The notes under the pieces were generated by a model. It was not told the origin of the DNA, did no database searches, and worked only from the letters and a program-made list of their open reading frames with translations. A stretch of DNA of 23,584 nucleotides from a virus, in the IMG/VR virus record IMGVR_UViG_3300005095_000085, positions 1-23,584 of that record. One strand, given 5' to 3'. Positions 6,778 through 13,515 of this stretch are shown one piece after another (the first letter of the stretch is position 1; each line of letters begins with the position of its first letter). The position numbers and the translations under genes are program-made.

Positions 6778-7380
6778 TTAATTATTTTCATCGCATTCTT
6801 CCTCAATTTTATTTATATTACACTCTTCTTCATCTAAAATATCAATACTTCCTTGATAATAACTACTAAAAACAACTAAATCATTCCCTTTTTTTGTTTT
6901 ATAGTAATATTTTTCAAAAGTGTTTCCTAATTCCTTTCCTTGGTATTCAGCTTCAATTTCGCACATATATTCAATTAAAATACATTTATGGTTAGAACCA
7001 TCCCAGTATACATAATATTTCTCCCAATCAAAATCAGCTTCGTTTGTTGGAAATTCTAATTTGTCCCAAAATAGAATACCCCCATCTTCAACTATTTCTT
7101 CTAAGTCTTTTCTACTAACAACATCTTCACAGTAGCAACCTGGTGCAATTTGAGGTGCATAGTTTTCATGCTCATCTAAAAAATCATTTAGTTCATCTTC
7201 ATCTATTTTTTCTATATCCATCTCAAGAGGATGAAAACCAAATTTTTTAATAAAAGCTTCAATATCTTCTTTTGTAAAATATCTAAGACTATTATCATAA
7301 ATACCTTCTATAATTTCATTTTCAGATACTACATAAGTTTCTTCTTTATTTTCAAGTTGTGCTAAGATTAATTTTTCCAT
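6778..7380 (-). CDS. strongly acidic protein, unknown
   Basis: 200 residues, extremely rich in Asp and Glu throughout, with a Cys/Asp/Glu-rich C-terminus (EEECNINKIEEECDENN). Hydrophobic beta-type segments alternate with acidic ones (GGILFWDKLEF, KYYVYWDGS, DLVVFSSYYQGSID), so a folded protein is likely. No family recognised. AAGGAG precedes ATG 7380, and upstream lies a consensus promoter with a palindromic operator exactly in its spacer. It is transcribed on its own, away from 7540. Small, very acidic phage proteins include DNA mimics that block restriction or CRISPR enzymes. That is a possibility from charge alone, not a prediction of a family. Confidence 0.7.
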   Translation of the reverse strand: MEKLILAQLENKEETYVVSENEIIEGIYDNSLRYFTKEDIEAFIKKFGFHPLEMDIEKIDEDELNDFLDEHENYAPQIAPGCYCEDVVSRKDLEEIVEDGGILFWDKLEFPTNEADFDWEKYYVYWDGSNHKCILIEYMCEIEAEYQGKELGNTFEKYYYKTKKGNDLVVFSSYYQGSIDILDEEECNINKIEEECDENN

Positions 7381-7411
7381 TTTTTACTCCTTAATTTCTT
7401 TTCATACCACA

Positions 7412-7440
7412 ATTATAGCGGAAATATTTTCCGTTGTCAA
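7412..7440 (-). promoter_or_regulatory. consensus promoter for the acidic gene
   Basis: On the minus strand TTGACA (7440-7435) and TATAAT (7417-7412) are separated by exactly 17 bases, a perfect sigma-70 match. The spacer contains the dyad CGGAAA-TAT-TTTCCG (7419-7433), so a bound protein would cover both elements. Confidence 0.8.
7419..7433. promoter_or_regulatory. operator site 1, CGGAAA-N3-TTTCCG
   Basis: A 15-base dyad with perfect 6-base arms. Read on the minus strand it is CGGAAAATATTTCCG and shares CGGAAAATATT with the sites at 7449 and 7510. It sits between the -35 and -10 elements of the minus-strand promoter. Confidence 0.7.
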
Positions 7441-7448
7441 TAGTTTTG

Positions 7449-7459
7449 CGGAAAATATT
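7449..7459. promoter_or_regulatory. operator half-site 2, CGGAAAATATT
   Basis: Second exact copy of CGGAAAATATT, lying between the two divergent promoters. Only one arm of the dyad is present, so binding would be weaker or would need a neighbouring site. Confidence 0.5.
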
Positions 7460-7477
7460 GTAAAAAACTCAAAAAAC

Positions 7478-7507
7478 TTGACAAATAGTTCCACTTTTAG
7501 TTAAAAT
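7478..7507 (+). promoter_or_regulatory. promoter for the 7.5-8.35 kb gene pair
   Basis: TTGACA at 7478-7483, then TAAAAT at 7502-7507 with an 18-base spacer (or TTAAAA at 7501 with 17). The probable start point is near 7513, inside the third operator copy, so the same protein could block initiation here. Confidence 0.7.
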
Positions 7508-7509
7508 AA

Positions 7510-7520
7510 CGGAAAATATT
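7510..7520. promoter_or_regulatory. operator half-site 3, CGGAAAATATT
   Basis: Third exact copy of CGGAAAATATT, at the expected transcription start of the plus-strand unit and 20 bases before its first codon. Confidence 0.55.
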
Positions 7521-7539
7521 ACATATATAAAGGAAAAAC

Positions 7540-8016
7540 ATGAAAACAACACCTACGGAATTGGCTAAATACTTTAATTTGCAAGAAGCAGAAAGAAATT
7601 TTCGCAACTGGGCAAATGAGGATAGTGGAACTTGGAGGAGAAAGCTTATAGAAAAGCTGGATGAAATAAAACAGTTAGAAGAGGCAACAAAAGAGGAGCT
7701 AAAAAATATTTTTAGGGCAAAAGATATTAAAGCTCTTATAAGTTGCCTAAGCTCGACGCTTCCAAGCGAAGAGTTTTGGAAAACAAATTATTGGGGGTTA
7801 CATATAGAAGATTGTGCTATATATGAAGGTATGAGTATAGCACAATTTCTCCCCGAAGATATTAATTTAGAATTATTTGTAAAACAATTAAAGGATAAAG
7901 TAGATAATTTGTCTACTTTTCAAAAATATATACTATTTAAAGAGGTGTTTGGTTTCTGGCAACAAAAGCAACCAGATTTAGAAAAATATATAAAAGAATT
8001 TGGATGGAGGGATTAA
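7540..8016 (+). CDS. unknown protein, possible HTH regulator of its own locus
   Basis: 158 residues. AAAGG lies 5 bases before ATG 7540. The N-terminus TPTELAKYFNLQEAERNFRNWANE reads like a helix-turn-helix, although no family could be named. The middle (residues 38-70) is a charged helical segment; the remainder is mixed with many aromatics (WKTNYWGLHIEDCAIYEG, FGFWQQKQ). It is the first gene of a two-gene unit under the operator-carrying promoter. Inference: it may bind the CGGAAAATATT sites and control both the acidic gene and itself. Nothing in the sequence proves DNA binding. The neighbour starts 2 bases after its stop. Confidence 0.65.
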   Translation: MKTTPTELAKYFNLQEAERNFRNWANEDSGTWRRKLIEKLDEIKQLEEATKEELKNIFRAKDIKALISCLSSTLPSEEFWKTNYWGLHIEDCAIYEGMSIAQFLPEDINLELFVKQLKDKVDNLSTFQKYILFKEVFGFWQQKQPDLEKYIKEFGWRD

Positions 8017-8018
8017 AA

Positions 8019-8354
8019 ATGGATTTGGAAAAAGTAGCAAGATTTAATGGGATAAAAGAAGAGGAATTAAATAGCTGGAAACAACCTATACAAGAAGGAA
8101 ATATAAAGTTTTATCCTCCCTATGGAAAGCATAACCTCTATAAAGGGGCTATGCTTTCTTATTATCTTCTAAGCTACGATGAATGGCTTGAAGATGATGA
8201 GGAAGTAAGCGAACACTTTAACAATTTAGATTATATTGAGGCATCCGTGCAAAAAATAGAGAGTTTAGCAGAAGGTAACGAAGAGCTACTAAAAGAGGTT
8301 GTTAATCTAAAGCAATCTCTTAAAGAATTAAAAAACATAACTGAGATTTATTAA
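8019..8354 (+). CDS. unknown acidic helical protein
   Basis: 111 residues. ATG 8019 is chosen over ATG 8004 because GGAGG at 8006-8010 is 8 bases from 8019, whereas 8004 lies inside the upstream gene with nothing in front of it. Residues 1-22 (ARFNGIKEEELNSWK) resemble a small HTH. Then come a Tyr-rich segment (FYPPYGKHNLYKGAMLSYYLLSYDEW), an acidic stretch and a C-terminal coiled coil (residues 70-108). No family recognised. The pair 7540/8019 has the compactness of a two-component accessory module such as toxin-antitoxin or immunity, but no toxin motif is visible in either protein. Confidence 0.6.
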   Translation: MDLEKVARFNGIKEEELNSWKQPIQEGNIKFYPPYGKHNLYKGAMLSYYLLSYDEWLEDDEEVSEHFNNLDYIEASVQKIESLAEGNEELLKEVVNLKQSLKELKNITEIY

Positions 8355-8362
8355 ATATATGA

Positions 8363-8368
8363 TATAAT
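8363..8368 (+). promoter_or_regulatory. -10 element before the structured RNA
   Basis: Perfect TATAAT in the context GATATAATTATAC, 6 bases before the RNA's first stem. The -35 region (around 8340) is poor. Campylobacterota promoters often lack a -35 element, so initiation near 8374 is plausible. Confidence 0.5.
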
Positions 8369-8374
8369 TATACA

Positions 8375-8476
8375 AAGCAACTAAGATAGTTGGAAATAAT
8401 CCGTTGTGCCAACGGCGAGGATCTAAGTCGTAAGTCGTCGCGATGGGAAGGTAACGGTCTCCCCTTAGTTGCTTTT
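8375..8476 (+). ncRNA. GC-rich structured RNA of about 100 nt, unknown class
   Basis: An 11-bp perfect closing stem, AAGCAACTAAG (8375-8385) with CTTAGTTGCTT (8464-8474), ends in a T-run and encloses 78 bases much richer in G+C than the surroundings. Internal helices are visible: CCGTT/AACGG (8401-8405 with 8411-8415, loop GTGCC), GCGA/TCGC (8415-8418 with 8438-8441), and GGGA/TCCC (8445-8448 with 8460-8463). GTTGG 8389-8393 can alternatively pair with CCAAC 8409-8413. A direct repeat AAGTCGT occurs twice at 8425-8438. No codon-like structure is seen. The stem is also a potential bidirectional terminator between convergent genes. I match it to no RNA family. Confidence 0.6.
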
Positions 8477-9946
8477 GTGATATATATGTTTATATATTCT
8501 TGTATTATTCATATCTCCCCTTTTAATATATCCTGCGGTTTTAATCAGTGTAATTTTTTCCTTTCTATTACTATATGCTTTTGTATCTACTACTAATTTA
8601 ATACACTTTTTTGATTTAAAATCACAATAAATTATATTAAACTTGTTTTCCCCTACTTCAAGGTATATATCTGTAAAGTTTTCTAAAATATCGGGTATTC
8701 TTAGTATATCATCCTCACTTAGAGATGCCCCTCTTTTCTTTTTACTATCCCTTGAAAGATGAGCTAAACCTTTTGCTGTTAAATATATCTCTTCTGTGTG
8801 TATAGTAATATTGTTTTCTTTTAAAGTATTAATTATATCTTCCGATAAAAAACCAACAATTATACTATTTCTTACTAACTTTGTTTTAGCTTTTATGTCA
8901 TTAAGCATCTGTTTTATTTTATCTACCGTGCTTAAATTATTCATCCTTACATTTAAAACTTTAGCAACATTTTGAATTGGATACTTAGGTCTATTCTTGT
9001 TAAAAATATTTAAAATATTACCTTTTTCCTTAAACTCCTTATAAGCCTCCCAGCTTCCTAAAATTTGCCTCTGTTCCTCTTTACTAAACTTTTCTAATGT
9101 AGTTTTTTCAGGCTCTTTTACTTTTTTATATTCAACATCTCTATAATAAGGCTCATATCTACACATACAATGCGGATGTAGAGGTAATGTAATCATCTTT
9201 TCTTTAGGCACTATACCTTTACCGTATCCTATGTTTAAATTAGCGAAATAATCGCATATATCTATCATAGGGTGCTTACTGCTCATCCTGTATCTTACAA
9301 ACTCTATCTCTTCATCTTCTAAATACTCTTTAGCTCTACCTAAGTTTAAAGCTCTTTGTTGCTCTGTTACTGCAATCCTGTTAGCATAGTATCTTGCTTT
9401 CTCTTCTAATGCTACTTTTAGAGCCTTTTTAGTAGCTTCTTTATCGTGCTTTTGTGCTACCTCTGCTAATTGTTTGTATGCGGTTCTTAAAGGCTTAGTC
9501 TTTAATTTATTAATATCTTTCTCAAATCTTTTTTGATTTAATCTTTTTTCTAAATATTTTTGAACATAAAGAGGTGTTAGCTTTCTAACTTCTAAAACTT
9601 CCTTTTCCCTAAAACCGTATCCCTCGTAAAGCATTAACGCTATATCTTTTATAGTTTTTTTGCTATTAGATTTAAATAGCCTTAAAATATTACTCTCCGC
9701 CTCTTTTGCATTTTTATATAACATTTTAGATAACGCTACTTCGGTAGGTAATAACTCTTCTATATCTTTAGTTAAAGAAGATGAGAATAAGCTATAAATA
9801 GCTTCTTTTAGTAGTTTTAAAACACTCTTATTATATTTACTTAAATTACGCTCTAATATCTCTTTAAAGCTCTCTTTGCTACTTAAAAACTCTTCTAATG
9901 TTTTATTATAAAGCTCTATTGCTAATTTTTTGATTTCTTTTTGCAT
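8465..9946 (-). CDS. minor head protein (SPP1 gp7/MuF-type) fused to toxin-like nuclease domain
   Basis: 493 residues. Residues about 1-275 form a phage head morphogenesis (MuF/gp7) domain, long and helical. Its conserved core is ANRIAVTEQQRALNLGRA (188-204), then YRMSSKHPMIDICDYFAN, and LPLHPHCMCRY at 255-264. Residues 280-350 are a linker. Residues about 358-493 are an extra domain (ILRIPDILENFTDIYLEV, IKLVVDTKAY, ITLIKTAGY) with His396 in LTAKGLAHLSRD. This fits the phage-encoded Barnase-EndoU-ColicinE5/D-RelE-like (PBECR) nuclease fold, known at C-termini of MuF proteins in polyvalent toxins. Inference: the head protein is injected and its tail acts as an RNase in the host. Last gene of the packaging unit; its stop lies in the RNA stem at 8464. 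Confidence 0.78.
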   Translation of the reverse strand: MQKEIKKLAIELYNKTLEEFLSSKESFKEILERNLSKYNKSVLKLLKEAIYSLFSSSLTKDIEELLPTEVALSKMLYKNAKEAESNILRLFKSNSKKTIKDIALMLYEGYGFREKEVLEVRKLTPLYVQKYLEKRLNQKRFEKDINKLKTKPLRTAYKQLAEVAQKHDKEATKKALKVALEEKARYYANRIAVTEQQRALNLGRAKEYLEDEEIEFVRYRMSSKHPMIDICDYFANLNIGYGKGIVPKEKMITLPLHPHCMCRYEPYYRDVEYKKVKEPEKTTLEKFSKEEQRQILGSWEAYKEFKEKGNILNIFNKNRPKYPIQNVAKVLNVRMNNLSTVDKIKQMLNDIKAKTKLVRNSIIVGFLSEDIINTLKENNITIHTEEIYLTAKGLAHLSRDSKKKRGASLSEDDILRIPDILENFTDIYLEVGENKFNIIYCDFKSKKCIKLVVDTKAYSNRKEKITLIKTAGYIKRGDMNNTRIYKHIYHKSN

Positions 9947-10191
9947 TTTTTAATTATCCTGTAAATTTGCGTTTTAGATTTACTAAAATCCTCTGCTAAA
10001 ATCTCTATAATTTTGCAATTTTTGTAATTCATTTTCTTCATATTTTTATATCTGCTATAAATCTCTTTATGCTCTATTTTAGTTCGCTTAAATACTACTC
10101 TATAACCAGCTAAAAATCTACATACTCTATCTGCTGTTTCCTTGTCTAAAATAGTGTATAAATGCTCCTGGTCTATATCTTTATAACTCAT
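9922..10191 (-). CDS. Mor/C-like transcription activator
   Basis: 89 residues from ATG 10191, which shares its A with the terminase stop (TGATG). A TTG one codon upstream is rejected because it lacks the coupled position. ETADRVCRFLAGYRVVFKR, a helix with EIYSRYKNMKKMNYKNCKIIEILAEDF, and the final SKTQIYRIIKK helix-turn-helix match the Mor family (activators of Mu middle and late promoters): beta/helix N-terminus, then an HTH. It lies between large terminase and the minor head gene and overlaps the latter by 25 bases. Inference: it turns on late genes, perhaps the units at 3.1 kb where I see no good promoter. Confidence 0.68.
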   Translation of the reverse strand: MSYKDIDQEHLYTILDKETADRVCRFLAGYRVVFKRTKIEHKEIYSRYKNMKKMNYKNCKIIEILAEDFSKSKTQIYRIIKKCKKKSKN

Positions 10192-11414
10192 CAAAGCCCC
10201 TTTACTTTTAAAGATATAGATTTGTGCGAATTAGCTTGAGAAAGAGGAGTAAATACACCATAACGCAGTGCGTCCATAGCGTCATCGTTGATTTTTATAG
10301 GTTCATCTAAGCTATTTCCATCTTTATCTAACTTCCAAACATAACTATCTAATTCTTTTATAACATTTACGCTTCTTGAAGTTACATAAAGATTATAGCT
10401 CTTAACCATATTTATTCCTGCAAAAACTGCTTTATTTGCAGGCTCTATAAGCATTCCTGTATCTTCGCACTCTTGTATTAAATCAGGTCTTGCACTATCT
10501 GCAAAGCACTCTATTTTAAATAGTTCGCTCCTACTACCCTTAAGCTCTTCTAACATTTGTGCATTAGTTTTACCGCTTTTATAATAGACCTCATCTACAT
10601 AAATATTATTCTTATCTATTTTAATCTCCAAGAGGGCTTGAGGATGGTTATAGCCGAAATCAAGTCCCAAAGTATGGAGTTCTGCGTATTGTGGTAGAGT
10701 GTCTATAATCTTGTAATCTGGGTAAATAAGACCTTTTAAGCTTCCCCATTCCCCTAAAGCATATATTTTATAATATGAATAATTAGTATTTTTTAAGCTC
10801 TCTAATGCCTCTACATACTCTTTTGGCAAATAAGGGTTATCTTTATATGTGCTTTCGTGGATTAAAACATTATCTTGCTTTTTATCAAAAAACCTCTTTT
10901 TAATCCAATGCGTGGAGCTTATGGGGTTAAGAGTTAATATTATTTGTGGGCTTATATCATTTCTATTTGGTCTTAATCTTAAGTTTAACTGCTCTATATC
11001 ATCCTGTGTAAATTCTGTTGCTTCCTCTGCCCAAATATTCGTAATTCCTGCAATAGATTTTATCTTTTCTGGGTCATCTAATCCGCTAAAAATTAGCTTA
11101 GAATTATTATGCAAAAATGTGATTGTCATATCACTTTTATTAACTTTATAGAGGCTTTCTGGTAAGCCTGTATCTGAAATAACTTGTTTAGCTAGCTCAA
11201 AAACAGACTCTCTTATCGTTCTGCCTACTTTTCTAAGAATTAACATTCTATGCTTAGGCTCTGTAATAGCCCTATATACTAATTTTAAAGCAGTATTATG
11301 CGATTTACCACTACCTGCACCACCTTTTAGTACTTCCCACCTCGTTTTGTTTTTTAAAAGATGTTTAAATTTAGGAGATATATTAAACTTTACTTCAATT
11401 TCACTCACTCTCAT
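10191..11414 (-). CDS. terL: terminase large subunit (PBSX/Terminase_3 type)
   Basis: 407 residues from ATG 11414; AGGAG lies 3 bases upstream, and GTG 11408 or TTG 11426 are alternatives. Walker A is GGAGSGKS at about 31-38. Walker B with the catalytic Glu is NIWAEEA at about 126-132, followed by TLNPIS (coupling motif). The C-terminal RNase-H-like nuclease has GLDFG (Asp about 252), CFADSARPD (Asp about 306) and DDAMDALRYG (Asp about 377/381). Full-length ATPase plus nuclease; it pumps DNA into the head through the portal and cuts the concatemer. Partner of the small subunit immediately upstream, overlapped by 14 bases. All key residues are intact. Confidence 0.95.
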   Translation of the reverse strand: MRVSEIEVKFNISPKFKHLLKNKTRWEVLKGGAGSGKSHNTALKLVYRAITEPKHRMLILRKVGRTIRESVFELAKQVISDTGLPESLYKVNKSDMTITFLHNNSKLIFSGLDDPEKIKSIAGITNIWAEEATEFTQDDIEQLNLRLRPNRNDISPQIILTLNPISSTHWIKKRFFDKKQDNVLIHESTYKDNPYLPKEYVEALESLKNTNYSYYKIYALGEWGSLKGLIYPDYKIIDTLPQYAELHTLGLDFGYNHPQALLEIKIDKNNIYVDEVYYKSGKTNAQMLEELKGSRSELFKIECFADSARPDLIQECEDTGMLIEPANKAVFAGINMVKSYNLYVTSRSVNVIKELDSYVWKLDKDGNSLDEPIKINDDAMDALRYGVFTPLSQANSHKSISLKVKGL

Positions 11415-11919
11415 TATCTCCTGCAACTTTTACAATAATAGAAGTTATCTTCTGTGAGTTATCCTTATTGTATCCTCCCAAGTGTCGCATTAGCATATCA
11501 AGAGCTTTAGTCTTATCGTGCATTTTGTACTTAACAACTTCGGTTATCTCATTATCTTCACTTTTTGCAATATTGCTTGTAATTTCGCTTATTGCTTTTG
11601 CTGTTTTCTCATCAACTTCTTTTACACTCTTTAGAGAGCCATCTTCATTAAAAAGCTCTCTAATATCAAAAAATGCAACTTTTGCAATCTCTTGAATAAC
11701 TCTTTCTATATCTATTTTACTCTTTTCTCTTATCTCTTCTTGTAGTTTGTCTATGTATATACTTACTTTAGGATGCTTGAGCAGCTCTTGAGCTTTTCTT
11801 GCTATTGTATTGCTATTCATTTTTGAGGCATTATAAGCTACTCTATAGGCTTTAGAGGCGTTACCTAACTTTACATATTCAAGAGCAAATTTTTCTTGTT
11901 TTGGTGTTAGTTTAATCAT
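11401..11919 (-). CDS. terS: terminase small subunit (Terminase_2 type)
   Basis: 172 residues. LTPKQEKFALEYVKLGNASKAYRVAY at residues 4-29 is the typical N-terminal helix-turn-helix of Terminase_2 small subunits, which recognise the packaging site. Then comes the conserved AQELLKHPKVSIYI, a long helical oligomerisation core, and DKTKALDMLMRHLGGY. Normal length for the family. It overlaps the VRR-NUC gene upstream by 8 bases and precedes the large subunit. The packaging (pac or cos) site should lie near, often inside this gene, but I cannot point to one. Confidence 0.92.
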   Translation of the reverse strand: MIKLTPKQEKFALEYVKLGNASKAYRVAYNASKMNSNTIARKAQELLKHPKVSIYIDKLQEEIREKSKIDIERVIQEIAKVAFFDIRELFNEDGSLKSVKEVDEKTAKAISEITSNIAKSEDNEITEVVKYKMHDKTKALDMLMRHLGGYNKDNSQKITSIIVKVAGDNESE

Positions 11920-12445
11920 TTACAGCACCTTTTAAAATCTTAATTACATCATCTACTAAAATTACATCTTTCTCAAAACTAAGAGATGTTATCTTATTTT
12001 CTCTTAGTTTTTTTTCTATGTTGCTAATGCTTCTTACTTTTAATTCCTCTTCTACAATTCTTATTGCATCATCTGCACCGTATGCAATTACAGCCTTAGC
12101 GTATGGATACTGATTTACTTTGTTTTTAAACGCCTCTTGCTCTTTAGATACTTTAGTGTGCGAAAAGCTTAATTTGCCGTTTTTAAGCCTTTTTGGAGCT
12201 CTTTTAAGCTCTAAAAATAAAATCTTATTTGGCAAAAATATAACTAAATCACTTACGCCTTTTAATTTTCCTAAAGATTTAGCTTTTTGTTCTGCAATTA
12301 GTGCATATTTTCTATTTTGTTTATATGTGTTATTCTCATTTGTAGGTGCAAAAAAGAAAAGTTTTTTATACTGCAACCACATTACTAATCTTCTTTGCTC
12401 TTGTGCCTCTGTTGGAACAATGCTTATATTGTTACTTTTGCTCAT
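11912..12445 (-). CDS. VRR-NUC domain nuclease
   Basis: 177 residues. Matches the VRR-NUC fold of the PD-(D/E)XK superfamily: N-terminal PTEAQEQRRLVMWLQ, then a Lys/Gly segment GKLKGVSDLVIFLP with the catalytic Asp of G-V-x-D, FLELKR giving the E-x-K pair, KEQEAF with the trailing Gln, and YAKAVIAYGADDA. These five pieces appear in order over residues 11-135. A C-terminal extension of about 40 residues is not part of the domain. Phage VRR-NUC proteins are structure-specific DNA nucleases, often encoded next to replication or terminase genes, probably resolving branched DNA before packaging. Directly upstream of small terminase. Confidence 0.85.
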   Translation of the reverse strand: MSKSNNISIVPTEAQEQRRLVMWLQYKKLFFFAPTNENNTYKQNRKYALIAEQKAKSLGKLKGVSDLVIFLPNKILFLELKRAPKRLKNGKLSFSHTKVSKEQEAFKNKVNQYPYAKAVIAYGADDAIRIVEEELKVRSISNIEKKLRENKITSLSFEKDVILVDDVIKILKGAVND

Positions 12446-12692
12446 TCAATTTCCTTTCTAAATACACTATTTCTTGCATAGTGTGTAAAATTTTTTCTCT
12501 TATATTTTTAATTTTTAAAAAAAGATATATTTGATAAAACAAAGCAAATATATTTACAATAAGAATTACTAACGACAACAGCATAAAATCGGTATTTATA
12601 AATATATAAAAGCTAAATGCAGACACAACAAGAGCAATAATATTAATAGCTAAATACAATTTTATATCTAGCATATAAGGCTTATTTCTCAT
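12432..12692 (-). CDS. small membrane protein, two helices
   Basis: 86 residues from ATG 12692, chosen because AAAGG lies 6 bases upstream, rather than ATG 12713 inside the neighbouring gene. Two hydrophobic segments (about residues 10-32 and 36-60) are followed by a charged helix (residues 60-86, KIKNIREKILHTMQEIV). N-in/C-in hairpin topology is likely. No family recognised. It sits between two cytoplasmic genes of the replication-packaging unit. A membrane protein in such a position may act in superinfection exclusion or membrane docking, but there is no direct sign. Confidence 0.6.
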   Translation of the reverse strand: MRNKPYMLDIKLYLAINIIALVVSAFSFYIFINTDFMLLSLVILIVNIFALFYQIYLFLKIKNIREKILHTMQEIVYLERKLNEQK

Positions 12693-12963
12693 TTTTAAAC
12701 CTTTCAAAAGCATTCACAAATGCTTCCATTTTTCTTCTATCTGCAAAGTAAAAATTACCTTTACTAGCTCTCCAAGCACACCATTTTAGAGTTTGCTCTT
12801 TTATGTTTATTTGTGCTAAAAGTAAAGCTCTTATACCTTTCTTTTTAGCCTCTTTCCACCTTGTTTTAAAGCTCTCTAGCTCTACAAATAGCCCTAAATT
12901 TTCTATATTTTCAGGGCAATCAAACCTTTTGTAGTCTGCTGGCAATGCAATAGGTCTTTTCAT
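12682..12963 (-). CDS. unknown small basic protein
   Basis: 93 residues, Lys/Arg-rich, with aromatic-rich segments (LKWCAWRASKGNFYFADRRKMEAFVNAFERFK). One helical basic region lies around residues 30-50. No family recognised. It starts one base after the stop of the gene at 12965 and overlaps the next by 11 bases, so it is translated with them. A nucleic-acid-binding role would fit its charge but is not shown. Confidence 0.6.
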   Translation of the reverse strand: MKRPIALPADYKRFDCPENIENLGLFVELESFKTRWKEAKKKGIRALLLAQINIKEQTLKWCAWRASKGNFYFADRRKMEAFVNAFERFKNEK

Positions 12964-12964
12964 T

Positions 12965-13504
12965 TTACGCCCCCTTTGCCCATCTTGGTTTATTTTGTAA
13001 TTTAAGCTCTACAGGAATAAGCTTTCCATCTTCTATAAAATCCTTAATGCTGTTTGCAATTACTAAAGAGGCTCTTACTGTTTCTCTTCCTGCAATATCT
13101 CTAAGAGCTTCAATAGCCTCCTCTTGCAAATTAGCAAATTTATTAAGCTCCGCCTTTAAAAGAATGTGTTTAGGGCAAAGAGATGAGTTAAAACTATCTC
13201 CTATGCTTAGAGCAGTTATAAGCATAATGTAACTCTCGCTTAGCTGGTCCTCTGGCATAAGCTTTTTAAGAGCTGCATCTATCTCTTTGCTTATTTTATC
13301 TCTCTCTTTGCCTTTTAAGTTTCTAACTTCTTGCAGCAAAAAAGTATAGATGTTTTTAATCTTAATCCAGAAAGCAAAATGCTCTGTATCTTGTTTTGCT
13401 TTCTCTAAGTTAAATTTGCCGTTACTTAGAATGTATCCTTGCTCTTGTAGAGCGTCTAGTAGCAGAGCAAAGGTTGTTATTAGGTATTTTTTTGTTTTAT
13501 TCAT
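12965..13504 (-). CDS. unknown helical protein
   Basis: 179 residues, nearly all helical, with mixed charge, no membrane segments and only one Cys. Part of the same minus-strand unit as the replication protein and terminase. The segment LSESYIMLITALSIGDSFNSSLCPKHILL is the most hydrophobic part. No motif or family recognised. AAAGGAAAC precedes ATG 13504. Confidence 0.6.
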   Translation of the reverse strand: MNKTKKYLITTFALLLDALQEQGYILSNGKFNLEKAKQDTEHFAFWIKIKNIYTFLLQEVRNLKGKERDKISKEIDAALKKLMPEDQLSESYIMLITALSIGDSFNSSLCPKHILLKAELNKFANLQEEAIEALRDIAGRETVRASLVIANSIKDFIEDGKLIPVELKLQNKPRWAKGA

Positions 13505-13515
13505 TTTTGTTTCCT

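Noticed and set aside
6529-6837. Hydrophobic plus-strand frame
   Set aside because: Antisense to the acidic gene's end and the 55-residue gene; the apparent membrane residues come from AT-rich antisense codons.
8375-8476. Retron msr/msd or self-cleaving ribozyme reading of the structured RNA
   Set aside because: The a1/a2-like stem is present but no reverse transcriptase lies anywhere near. I see no hammerhead core (CUGANGA with GAAA) in the right layout.
8390-8596. Plus-strand frame across the structured RNA and the end of the minor head gene
   Set aside because: Runs through the RNA stems and is antisense to an established gene; no ribosome-binding site.
12346-12534. Plus-strand short frames opposite VRR-NUC and the membrane protein
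   Set aside because: Antisense shadows: no start sites with ribosome binding, and the minus-strand genes have clear domains and overlaps.
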